64,000 nucleotides of DNA from NCBI GenBank assembly GCA_963729275.1, contig CAVSNH010000001.1:92357-156356 (forward strand), given 5' to 3'. Each line of letters starts with the position of its first letter. Position 1 is the stretch's first letter. The notes beneath the pieces are model-generated. The model worked only from the letters and a program-made list of their open reading frames with translations. It made no database searches and was not told the DNA's origin. Of the stretch, positions 28,371 to 35,422 are shown one piece after another. The translations under genes were made by a program, and so were the position numbers. This DNA comes from CAVSNH01 sp963729275 (GTDB lineage: Bacteria; Actinomycetota; Acidimicrobiia; Acidimicrobiales; RAAP-2).

Positions 28371-28499
28371 TTATGCAGCCGGGCAGGCTTTGCACATAAA
28401 GGCTGCCCTGAACAAAAAGTCCTGGTCTGCACAAAAAGCCGTGCGACCTAAAGCTCGGCTTGAGCGAGCCGCGAACAGGGCCCGGGGCCATACTTCGAG

Positions 28500-28721
28500 A
28501 TGACCAAGCGGCCGGGACGCGACTACCACCGAGGCTGGACGGGCAAGGACTACCACGCAACGAGCGAGCACGAAGCCCAAGCCAAGGCTGCCGAGGAGGC
28601 GAAGAAGCCCGGTCGGCTTGGACAGTGGGTGCTGCGGAAGCTGGGCGGCAACTGGGCGCCGCCTCTTCAGGATCCACACCACGGGGCACCGCATCCTCCC
28701 CACCCTCACCACGACGACTAA
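28500..28721 (+). CDS. 73-residue charged small protein
   Basis: Reads MTKRPGRDYHRGWTGKDY, then a helical AEAQAKAAEEAKK-like segment, KLGGNWAPP, and a His/Pro-rich tail (HHGAPHPPHPHHDD). It is strongly basic in the N-terminal part, with a possible metal-binding histidine tail. There is no recognised domain, signal or membrane helix. The nearest upstream sequence, CATACTTC, may be a -10 box for a leaderless message. It sits alone on the plus strand after the divergent amidohydrolase promoter. I give it moderate support only, because the composition looks protein-like but no family is recognised. Confidence 0.4.
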   Translation: MTKRPGRDYHRGWTGKDYHATSEHEAQAKAAEEAKKPGRLGQWVLRKLGGNWAPPLQDPHHGAPHPPHPHHDD

Positions 28722-28844
28722 GGCAGGGCCCAGCACCTTTGTGCAGAGACCGCCCCTGCACCAACGGCCATCGTCGTCGACCTGGGTTACATGTTCGGTG
28801 AACCGGCGATCCGCGATTTGCGCATTGTTACTGCACGGTAAATT
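28722..28844. other. spacer with possible promoter for the downstream hairpin
   Basis: Contains TTGCGC (28818) and TAAATT (28839-28844), 15 bases apart, a possible sigma-70-like promoter pointing at the hairpin that begins at 28845. No coding frame. Confidence 0.3.
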
Positions 28845-28911
28845 GAGGTGTGCCCGGGTCGGTTGGGCACCCGGTTCCCGCCGCCTGTTCCTACCGACCC
28901 GGGCTTACCTC
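28845..28911 (+). ncRNA. 67-base hairpin, candidate structured RNA
   Basis: GAGGT-gtg-CCCGGGTCGG (28845-28862) pairs with CCGACCCGGG-ctt-ACCTC (28894-28911). That gives a ten-pair stem, a symmetric 3x3 internal loop and five more pairs, closed by a 31-base loop. It lies about 230 bases before the MscS-like gene and 120 after the small gene at 28500. It has no T-run, so it is not a standard terminator. The strand is not determined by the sequence. I recognise no known RNA class. Confidence 0.45.
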
Positions 28912-29131
28912 CCCCACGATGCCACCAATCCGATCGGATTGATAGGGCAGCAGGGCCCTCGTGGATGGGAAAGGGCATTGTGCGTGCACGAGGGGTCCGG
29001 TCCGGTCGCTCTGCACTCTTCTGATGCCAGGCCCAAGCTGATGTGAGGCCCAGCTGACAGGCCCGGCCAAGGGGCCCGCCCGGAAGGGCGAGTGGAGCCA
29101 GCTCGCCCGGAGAGGCCGAGCACAGGTGGAC
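28912..29131. other. intergenic, leader of the channel gene
   Basis: GC-rich spacer between the hairpin and the MscS-like gene. No gene is supported. Confidence 0.35.
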
Positions 29132-29185
29132 TAGGTTTCCCGCATTCGCTGGCTCCAAGACCACCTCCTGCCGATCACCGTCATC

Positions 29186-29989
29186 GTGCTGGGTGCGGGG
29201 TTGATCATCCGCTTCACGCACTGGGCGGGTGGCCGCCGGCGCCGGTGGATCGACGGGCAGATCAAGGTCCAGATCGAGTCGGGCCAGGTCGCCTCTGAGG
29301 CGCTCAAGCGTTCGCGGGCGGTGAGCGAAGCGGTCGAGTGGGCGATCGTGGCCCTGGTCGGCTTTGTGGCGTTCATCATCAGCTTCGACCGGCTCGGGAT
29401 ACCGCTGACCACGCTCGTGGCCCCGGCCACGGTGGTGGGCATCGGGCTCGGGTTCGGGGCCCAGCAGATGGTCGGCGATTTGCTGGCTGGCTTCTTCCTA
29501 CTCTCGGAGCACCAGTTCGCCTTCGGCGACGTCATCCGCCTGTCGGTCCCGGGGCAGACGACTGGCATTACCGGCACTGTCGAGGAGCTGACCCTACGGG
29601 TCACCAAGGTGCGGACAGCTCAGGGCGAACTCGTGGTCGTTCCGAACAGCGCCCTCCGCCAGGTCACCAACCTCTCGAAGGACTGGTCGCGGGCGGTGAT
29701 CGACATTCCGGTCTCGGTGACCGAGGACCTCGAGAAGGTGACCCGGCTGTTGCGCGACGTCGTGACGGCCATGGCTTCGGACCCCGATTGGAGCGGGCTG
29801 CTGCTCGGCGACCCAGTCGTGGCCGGAGTCGAGACCATCGACGTCGGCTACGTGCAACTTCGGCTCATCGCCCGCACCCTGCCCGGGCGCCAGTTCGAGG
29901 TCGAACGCGAGCTGCGCCTCCGCGCCATCACCGCCCTGCGGTCGGCGGGCGTCGTCTCCCCGGCCGGTGACGCCCCCGCCAGCGGATGA
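29186..29989 (+). CDS. MscS-like mechanosensitive channel
   Basis: At least 267 residues. There is a first helix (ITVIVLGAGLIIRF), a basic loop, a second helix (AIVALVGFVAFIISF), the pore region TLVAPATVVGIGLGFGAQQM followed by VGDLLAGFFLLSEHQF, then the MscS beta domain (GITGTVEELTLRVTKVRTAQ, VVPNSALRQVTN). The channel opens under membrane tension to release solutes. GTG 29186 is the first ordinary start codon, but it cuts the first helix in half. The helix really begins upstream, after an in-frame TAG at 29132-29134, so the true start is probably the ATT at 29144, six bases after a TAGGTT box. Its stop overlaps the next gene (ATGA). Confidence 0.85.
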   Translation: MLGAGLIIRFTHWAGGRRRRWIDGQIKVQIESGQVASEALKRSRAVSEAVEWAIVALVGFVAFIISFDRLGIPLTTLVAPATVVGIGLGFGAQQMVGDLLAGFFLLSEHQFAFGDVIRLSVPGQTTGITGTVEELTLRVTKVRTAQGELVVVPNSALRQVTNLSKDWSRAVIDIPVSVTEDLEKVTRLLRDVVTAMASDPDWSGLLLGDPVVAGVETIDVGYVQLRLIARTLPGRQFEVERELRLRAITALRSAGVVSPAGDAPASG

Positions 29990-30564
29990 GCGACCGACCG
30001 TCGGGTGACGGCACCGCCGGGGGTGGTGGCGATGAGGCCGACCAGCCCACAGCCCGACAGCCCGCGGCTCCGACCGAGCCCGTAGCCGTCGGCTCGTCGC
30101 CCCCGTCGTCGGGTGATCCGACGGTGCCTGTGGCGACGGTGGCCGGTCCGTCGCGCAGCCGGTGGAGCGGGCTCCTATCCGGTCCGGTGAGCCCGCGTTT
30201 CCGGGTTCGGCGCTCCACCGTGCTCATGGCGCTGGCCTTTGCCGCCGTCGCCACCTTGGCCTACTTGTACCCGCCGGCCACGTCCATCCTCGGCGACAAC
30301 TCAAGCTCTGGCGGTGTCACCATTGTGCCGACACCCACGACGACCACCACCACGACGACCGTGCCGCCGACAACCACGACCACCCGGCCCGCGGCCACGT
30401 CTTCGACGACGACCACCACAACTGGATCGGCAGGGGCATCGACCACGACGACGAGCACCCGGCCACCGGCCACGACGACCACGACGACACGCCCGGTGGG
30501 CACGACCACGACGACGTCGACGACCGGCGTCGGAGTGAGCGGGACCACGACGACCACCGGCTGA
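29986..30564 (+). CDS. membrane-anchored Thr-rich protein
   Basis: A 192-residue protein: a polar Gly/Pro/Ala-rich N-terminal 70 residues, one membrane helix (VLMALAFAAVATLAYLY), then about 100 exported residues made mostly of Thr with Pro, Ser and Arg spacers. Such regions in actinobacteria are likely wall-spanning stalks and are often O-mannosylated. The start overlaps the channel stop by four bases, so the two products are made together and may act in one envelope complex (inference). No catalytic domain. Confidence 0.7.
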   Translation: MSDRPSGDGTAGGGGDEADQPTARQPAAPTEPVAVGSSPPSSGDPTVPVATVAGPSRSRWSGLLSGPVSPRFRVRRSTVLMALAFAAVATLAYLYPPATSILGDNSSSGGVTIVPTPTTTTTTTTVPPTTTTTRPAATSSTTTTTTGSAGASTTTTSTRPPATTTTTTRPVGTTTTTSTTGVGVSGTTTTTG

Positions 30565-30836
30565 CACCGGCGGCTCGGCGCCTCGAGCACCCGGCACCGA
30601 CCTTTGGGTAGGTCGCATGGTCAGGCGGCATAGCCAGGGCGCTCAATGCCTGTGACCGGCCCAAGTCGGCTGAAAGCCCGAACGATCGTCCGGATGTCCT
30701 GACGGGGAGATCGAGGCCGGCAAAAATTAACTTTTTTTCGGAAAGGCCGAATTTGTCAGATTAGGCTGACAAATCCGAGGGCAGGCAAAAAAACAAAATG
30801 GAACGGACGCCGGAGCCCGGTGGGGGGGGTGACCTT
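30565..30836. other. AT-rich spacer with a palindrome
   Basis: Between convergent genes. It holds two homopolymer runs (a T-run near 30733 and an A-run near 30788) around an inverted repeat. No gene. Confidence 0.4.
30751..30774. terminator. inverted repeat ATTTGTCAG-N6-CTGACAAAT
   Basis: Nine-base perfect arms with a six-base spacer, in the spacer between two convergent genes, so a bidirectional terminator is the simplest reading. T-runs do not directly follow the stem on either strand. An operator role cannot be excluded because the arms carry GTCAG/CTGAC. Confidence 0.45.
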
Positions 30837-30882
30837 GTCAGGGCCCAACCAGCGGCGTAGTCAGGGCCCAACCAGCGGCGCG
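30837..30882. repeat. 23-base tandem duplication over the LLM gene stop
   Basis: GTCAGGGCCCAACCAGCGGC followed by GTA occurs twice in tandem. The second copy contains the last codons (PLVGP) and stop of the oxidoreductase gene, so the 3' end was duplicated downstream. Confidence 0.85.
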
Positions 30883-31874
30883 ACCTCCGCCCCGAAGGCG
30901 GCGATCTGGTCGCAGAGCTCGGTGACCGAGCGTGCCGGGAAGCGCACCTGGACCTGACCAACACCAGCCTCGGGGAAGGATCGCAACGCCTCGGCCACCT
31001 GCTCTGCAGGTCCGTGAACGGTCGAGCGGGGCAGGGTCAGGGCGTCCGGGGCAGTCCCCACGTAGAGGAACTCGGAGATCCCCCCGACGTCGATGGGCGC
31101 ATCATCCCGTAGCTCACGGCGAAGCCGGCGCAGCTCGTCGAGCAGGGACGGATCGGCGCCGAGGGACTGGGGCAACCATCCGTCGGCCAGCCGTGCGGCC
31201 CGGCGCAATGCCGCAGGCGACGAGCCCCCCACCCAGATCGGCGGCCGTGGCGATTGCACCGGCCGCGGCCCGATGACCACCTCGTCGGCCGGCCACCGCG
31301 GTCCTTCCAGGGTCGGGTTGGGGGAGGCCAGCCCGCGGGCCAAGGCGCGCACCGCCTCGTCGGCCGCCTTGCCGCGCTGCTCGAAGGGCGGCCCCATGAG
31401 ATCGAACTCCTCGCGCACGTGACCGGCTCCGATTCCGCAGATCACTCGGCCATCGGACAGACGGTCGAGGGTGGCGAACTCCTTGGCGGCGCGCAGTGGG
31501 TGACGGAGGGCGGCCACATACACATGGGAGAGAAGGTGGATACGCGATGTGAGGCCGGCCAACCACCCGAGCGTGGCCACGGTGTCGTACCAGGTCGCCC
31601 CCATGGCCGCCGCCAACCGGTCGGGAATGAAGGTGTGGTCGCAGACGGCCACGTAGAAGAAGCCGGCCTCTTCGCAGGCCCGGGCCACCTCCGCTAGCTC
31701 GGCGGCGCCGGCGTCGGGCTCCCAGGGCTGGACGTAGATGGTGGACTGCGACTGGATGGGCAGTTGCATCCCGAAGACGGTCCGGTCGCGGGGGAGGACG
31801 GTGACCACCTCGTCCGGTGGAGCATGTGTCGCTGTCTGCGGGTCGCGGCTAGGGGTCACGCCGTCTCCTCTCAC
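30861..31874 (-). CDS. LLM-class flavin/F420-dependent oxidoreductase
   Basis: A 337-residue luciferase-like monooxygenase-fold protein. It has VFGMQLPIQSQ at strand 1, EEAGFFYVAVCDHTFIP, a central DRLSDGRVICGIGAGHVREE motif, and PPIWVGGSSPAALRRAARLADGW, all standard for F420-dependent LLM proteins. It likely oxidises or reduces an intermediate made by the acyl-CoA dehydrogenases directly upstream. The GTG at 31874 overlaps the upstream stop (GTGA). It is the last gene of the amidohydrolase, acyl-CoA dehydrogenase pair and LLM operon. The end of the gene lies in a tandem duplication. Confidence 0.88.
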   Translation of the reverse strand: MRGDGVTPSRDPQTATHAPPDEVVTVLPRDRTVFGMQLPIQSQSTIYVQPWEPDAGAAELAEVARACEEAGFFYVAVCDHTFIPDRLAAAMGATWYDTVATLGWLAGLTSRIHLLSHVYVAALRHPLRAAKEFATLDRLSDGRVICGIGAGHVREEFDLMGPPFEQRGKAADEAVRALARGLASPNPTLEGPRWPADEVVIGPRPVQSPRPPIWVGGSSPAALRRAARLADGWLPQSLGADPSLLDELRRLRRELRDDAPIDVGGISEFLYVGTAPDALTLPRSTVHGPAEQVAEALRSFPEAGVGQVQVRFPARSVTELCDQIAAFGAEVAPLVGP

Positions 31875-32887
31875 TCCTCAAACGCGCCGGCGAGCGAGCT
31901 CCCGAGCGCCTCGGCCAGGACGTCGCCCGTCCCGAACTGCGTGGCCAGCACCCGGGCGCGCTTGTAGGCCAGGTGGGCCGGGACCTCCCACGTGAAGCCC
32001 ATCCCGCCGTGGACCTGAATGCACGAACGACTGTTGGTCACGGCCGCATCGTCGGCCAGCAGCTTGGCGCCGGCCACCGCGGCGGCGACGTCGCCCACCT
32101 CGGGGTCATCGACGGTCACGGCGGCGGCCTGCACCGCGCAGCGGGCCACCTCGGCGCGCACGGCCATGTCCGCGCAGAGGTGTTTGACGGCTTGGAAGGA
32201 GCCGATGGGCCGGCCGAACTGACGGCGCTCCTTGGCGTAGTCGACGGCGAGCTCGGTGGCCCATGCCGCCGCGCCAACCTGCAGAGCGGCAACGAGAACG
32301 GCACCGTCGCGCCGCCACCAGTCGGCGAGCTCCGGCCCGGCTATGGAAGTCGCGGCCACCGGCCCGATCACCGACCACACCGGTGTCAGTGGGTCCATGG
32401 GCCGGTCCAAGCGCACGGCGTCGAGGGTCGAGGGGTCGAGTGCTCCCACCCCCTCATCCGACAGGACGAGGAGGACGTCGAGCTCATCGCATAGCTCGAT
32501 GACGAGCGGCACCGGGTCGACGGTTCCAGGTCGAGGTCCCGGTCCCGCCGGGTGTTCGACGATGCCGACCACCGTTGTGCCCTCGGCCGCGCCGTCGACG
32601 AGGCCGGCGGCGAGGTGGGTGGCGACCAGTGGCCCGGGGACGAGGGCACGGCCGAGCTCCTCGAAGACGACGGCCGCCTCGGTCAATCCCAGCCCCACAC
32701 CCCCGGCCGATTCGGCCAGGCACAGTCCGAAGACGCCGGCTTCGGCCAGGTCGTGCCAACGAGCGCGGTCGATGACGGCGCCACCGTTGGCCCGGGCCTG
32801 CACCTCCTCGAGAGGGAAGCGCCCGGCGCACAGGCGGCGCATGCCTTCGGCCAGTTGGCGCTCGTCCTCGTCGAGCTCGAAGTCCAC
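31871..32887 (-). CDS. acyl-CoA dehydrogenase, small partner subunit
   Basis: A 338-residue acyl-CoA dehydrogenase-fold protein starting DFELDEDERQLAEGMRR. It keeps FGRPIGSFQAVKHLCADMAV and QVHGGMGFTWEVPAHLAYKR but lacks the EPxAGSD flavin-side motif found in its neighbour. Adjacent long and short acyl-CoA dehydrogenases of this kind form alpha2-beta2 enzymes in mycobacterial steroid side-chain degradation, where only one subunit supplies the base. That family knowledge suggests this is the partner of the gene just upstream. The start is GTG 32887, inside the 3' end of the upstream frame. Confidence 0.85.
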   Translation of the reverse strand: MDFELDEDERQLAEGMRRLCAGRFPLEEVQARANGGAVIDRARWHDLAEAGVFGLCLAESAGGVGLGLTEAAVVFEELGRALVPGPLVATHLAAGLVDGAAEGTTVVGIVEHPAGPGPRPGTVDPVPLVIELCDELDVLLVLSDEGVGALDPSTLDAVRLDRPMDPLTPVWSVIGPVAATSIAGPELADWWRRDGAVLVAALQVGAAAWATELAVDYAKERRQFGRPIGSFQAVKHLCADMAVRAEVARCAVQAAAVTVDDPEVGDVAAAVAGAKLLADDAAVTNSRSCIQVHGGMGFTWEVPAHLAYKRARVLATQFGTGDVLAEALGSSLAGAFEE

Positions 32888-34122
32888 GGCCCTACGTCCC
32901 GGTGCCGTCGGCCGCTGCCGGCGGGCACGGCCGGCGGCTCCTTGGGGAGGCCGAGGATGCGCTCGGCCACGATGTTGCGCTGGATCTGGGAGGTGCCGGC
33001 GGCGATGGTCAGCGAGATGCCCCGCAGCCAGTCGTCGACCATGGTCTCGGCCGGGAGCGGCCCCTTGCCGTCGGTCCCCTCGAGGTCGCAGGCGGCGAGC
33101 CCGGCGCGCCCGAGTACCGAAAGGCAGAGCTCGCCGAGCTCGTGGCGCGCCTCCGAATAGGCCAGCTTGAAGAAGGTCCCTCCCACCCCGGGGATGCCGG
33201 TCCTCGCCGCCTGGGAGACGTTGCGGCGGGTGAGCGCCCACAGCGCATCGAGCTCGGCTCGGAGTCTCCCGACCCGGCGCCGCATCCCGACGTCCGACCA
33301 GGCACCCGTCCGGCGGGCGAGGTCGACCAGCGCGCCCATGAGCTCCATGGCTTCGAGCAGGTCGCCGACGAACGCCGTTCCCCGTTCGAAGCTGAGCGTC
33401 ACCATGGTCACCCGCCATCCGTCGTTCTCCTCGCCGACCCGGTTGACCACCGGCACGCGGACATCGTCGAGGAAGAGCTCGGCGAACTCGGTCGAGCCGG
33501 CGATGGTGGCGAGCGGCCGGATCTCCACACCGGGAGTGTCCATGGGCAGGATGAGCCAAGTGATGCCCCGGTGCCGGCTGTCCTCGGGACCGGTGCGCAC
33601 CAGCAGCTCGCAGAAATCGGCCACCTCGGCGTGCGAAGTCCAGATCTTGGAGCCGTTGACCACGTACTCGTCTCCGTCGCGCCTGGCCCGGGTGCGCAAG
33701 GAGGCGAGGTCACTGCCGGCGTTGGGCTCCGAGAACCCCTGGCACCAGACCTCGTCACCCCGCAGGATCGGCGGCAGGAACCGGCGGCGCTGTTCGAGCG
33801 TGCCCTCGGCGATGACGGTCGGGCCGGCATGGAGCAGCCCCACGAAATTCACGCCCACATACGGCGCATGGGCTCGCTCGAGCTCCTCCTTGAAGATCAG
33901 CTCCTCGACCGGAGAGGCTCCCCGGCCACCTCCTTCTTGCGGCCAGTCCACCCCGGCGTACCCGGCGTCGAAGAGCATCCGCTGCCAATGGGTGTCATAG
34001 GCCCGCCGGGCCGGCCAGTCGTGCGGCGAGGGCTTCGGGGGGAGGGTGGGCACAGTGGCGGCCAGCCACTGGCGCAGCTCGGCCCGGAAGGCCTGCTCGG
34101 CTTGGGTGTAACGCAGGTCCAT
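32683..34122 (-). CDS. acyl-CoA dehydrogenase, large subunit with run-on C-terminus
   Basis: Residues 1-410 are an ordinary acyl-CoA dehydrogenase (DLRYTQAEQAFRAELRQWL, WCQGFSEPNAGSDLASLRTR, GTSQIQRNIVAERILGLPKE). Family members stop close to LGLPKE, but here the frame continues about 65 residues in low-complexity Ser/Pro/Arg sequence (up to 32683) that is just the next gene read in another frame. The normal stop has been lost, either by a one-base change in the last codons or by a sequencing error. A TAG in a neighbouring frame lies directly before the next gene. It probably forms a heteromer with the small subunit at 32887. Its start is 22 bases after the amidohydrolase stop. Confidence 0.85.
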   Translation of the reverse strand: MDLRYTQAEQAFRAELRQWLAATVPTLPPKPSPHDWPARRAYDTHWQRMLFDAGYAGVDWPQEGGGRGASPVEELIFKEELERAHAPYVGVNFVGLLHAGPTVIAEGTLEQRRRFLPPILRGDEVWCQGFSEPNAGSDLASLRTRARRDGDEYVVNGSKIWTSHAEVADFCELLVRTGPEDSRHRGITWLILPMDTPGVEIRPLATIAGSTEFAELFLDDVRVPVVNRVGEENDGWRVTMVTLSFERGTAFVGDLLEAMELMGALVDLARRTGAWSDVGMRRRVGRLRAELDALWALTRRNVSQAARTGIPGVGGTFFKLAYSEARHELGELCLSVLGRAGLAACDLEGTDGKGPLPAETMVDDWLRGISLTIAAGTSQIQRNIVAERILGLPKEPPAVPAGSGRRHRDVGPWTSSSTRTSANWPKACAACAPGASLSRRCRPGPTVAPSSTALVGTTWPKPASSDCAWPNRPGVWGWD

Positions 34123-34144
34123 GGCCGCGGGAGTGACCGCGAGC

Positions 34145-35344
34145 TCAGTCGAAGTCGAGGCCGTAGAGCTCGATGGCGTTGCCCCGCAGGATCTTGTAGC
34201 GCTCCTGGTCGGTCAGGTTCTTCATCTGCTTCTCGGCGATCTCGCGGGTGTGCGGCCAGGTCGAGTCGGAGTGCGGGTAGTCCGACTCGTAGGTGATGCG
34301 GTCGACACCGATCTCCTCGACCGACCGGAGCCCGTGGGCGTCATCGAAGAAGCAGCCGTAGATCTGACGACGGAAGTAGGTGGACGGCGGCTCGGGGACG
34401 ATGTCGGCCACGCCGCCCCACCCTCGGTTGTCCTCCCAGACCTTGTCGGCCCGCTCGAGGATGTAGGGGATCCAACCGATCTGGCCCTCGGCGTAGGCCA
34501 GCTTGAGGTCGGGGAAGCGGACGAGCACGCCCGAGAACATGAAGTCGACCATCGAGAAGGTGGCGTTGGTATGGGTCAGGGTGGATCCGACCGCCGGGGG
34601 GGCATCCGCGGAAGTCGACGGCATCTTGGACGAGGACCCGATGTGCATGTTGACCACCGTGCCCGTGGTGGCACAGGCCCGGAAGAACGGGTCCCAGTAG
34701 TGATCGGGATCGTGAACGGAGGGCAGCCCGAGGAACGGGGGGATCTCGCTGAAGCACACGGCCCGCACCCCGCGGGCGGCATTGCGCTCGACCTCGTCGG
34801 CGGCCAGCTGCGCGTCCCACAGCGGCACGATGCAGAGTGGGATGAGCCGTCCTTTGGCTCCCGGCCCGCACCATTCCTCGACCATCCAGTCGTTGTAGGC
34901 CCTGACACAGAGCAGGGCCAGCTCCTTGTCCTCCGCCTCGGTGAACGTCTGCCCACAGAAGCGAGGGAAGGTGGGGAAGCAGAGCGATGCCTCGAGGTGG
35001 TTGATGTCCATGTCCTCGAGGCGGGGGCCGACGTCGTAGGAGCCCGGCCGCATGTCCTCGTAGGTGATGCCCCGCATGGTGACCTCGTCGCGGGGAACGC
35101 CGACGGCCGAGTCGACCCGCAACAGGGGGCGTTTGAGGTCTTCGTAGTACCACCAGTCGGTGGGGAACCCCTTGGATCCAGGCTTCACGGTGAGCTTGCC
35201 CCCGATGAAGGTGATCTCGCCCATGGGGGCTCGGACGATGCGGGGGCCGATCTCTGCGTACTTCGTGGGGAGACGGTCTGACCAGACGTTCGGAGGCTCG
35301 ACGACATGGTCGTCAACGGAGATGATCAGCGGCAATTCGGCCAT
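34145..35344 (-). CDS. amidohydrolase family 2 protein
   Basis: A 399-residue TIM-barrel amidohydrolase of the decarboxylase-like group. It has ISVDDHVVEPPNVW with the N-terminal metal site replaced by DDHVVEP, the middle HIGSSS, and ITYESDYPHSDSTWPHTRE near the end with the late aspartate. Members include carboxymuconolactone/hydroxymuconate-type decarboxylases and many proteins of steroid and terpenoid clusters. It is the first gene of the operon with two acyl-CoA dehydrogenases and an LLM oxidoreductase. The ATG at 35344 lies 20 bases after the palindrome ATCTGACGGGTCGTCAGAT, which must be its control site. Confidence 0.85.
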   Translation of the reverse strand: MAELPLIISVDDHVVEPPNVWSDRLPTKYAEIGPRIVRAPMGEITFIGGKLTVKPGSKGFPTDWWYYEDLKRPLLRVDSAVGVPRDEVTMRGITYEDMRPGSYDVGPRLEDMDINHLEASLCFPTFPRFCGQTFTEAEDKELALLCVRAYNDWMVEEWCGPGAKGRLIPLCIVPLWDAQLAADEVERNAARGVRAVCFSEIPPFLGLPSVHDPDHYWDPFFRACATTGTVVNMHIGSSSKMPSTSADAPPAVGSTLTHTNATFSMVDFMFSGVLVRFPDLKLAYAEGQIGWIPYILERADKVWEDNRGWGGVADIVPEPPSTYFRRQIYGCFFDDAHGLRSVEEIGVDRITYESDYPHSDSTWPHTREIAEKQMKNLTDQERYKILRGNAIELYGLDFD

Positions 35345-35364
35345 GCGAAAGAGTGTAGGTGCTG

Positions 35365-35383
35365 ATCTGACGGGTCGTCAGAT
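35365..35383 (-). promoter_or_regulatory. operator palindrome (site C)
   Basis: ATCTGACGGGTCGTCAGAT is a perfect 19-base palindrome with a three-base centre, located between the SDR stop and the amidohydrolase start. It is the strongest of four similar sites. A TCTATC box on the minus strand overlaps its upstream edge as a possible -10. Confidence 0.7.
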
Positions 35384-35422
35384 AGATGCGGACGGCCATC
35401 GACCCTGGCCCCGACGGCTCGG

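Noticed and set aside
30331..30561. Dense ACC/ACG repeats mistaken at first for a CRISPR-like or satellite array
   Set aside because: The repeat is the coding sequence of a Thr-rich protein tail. Units have no fixed length or spacers. The same holds at 62800-62950.
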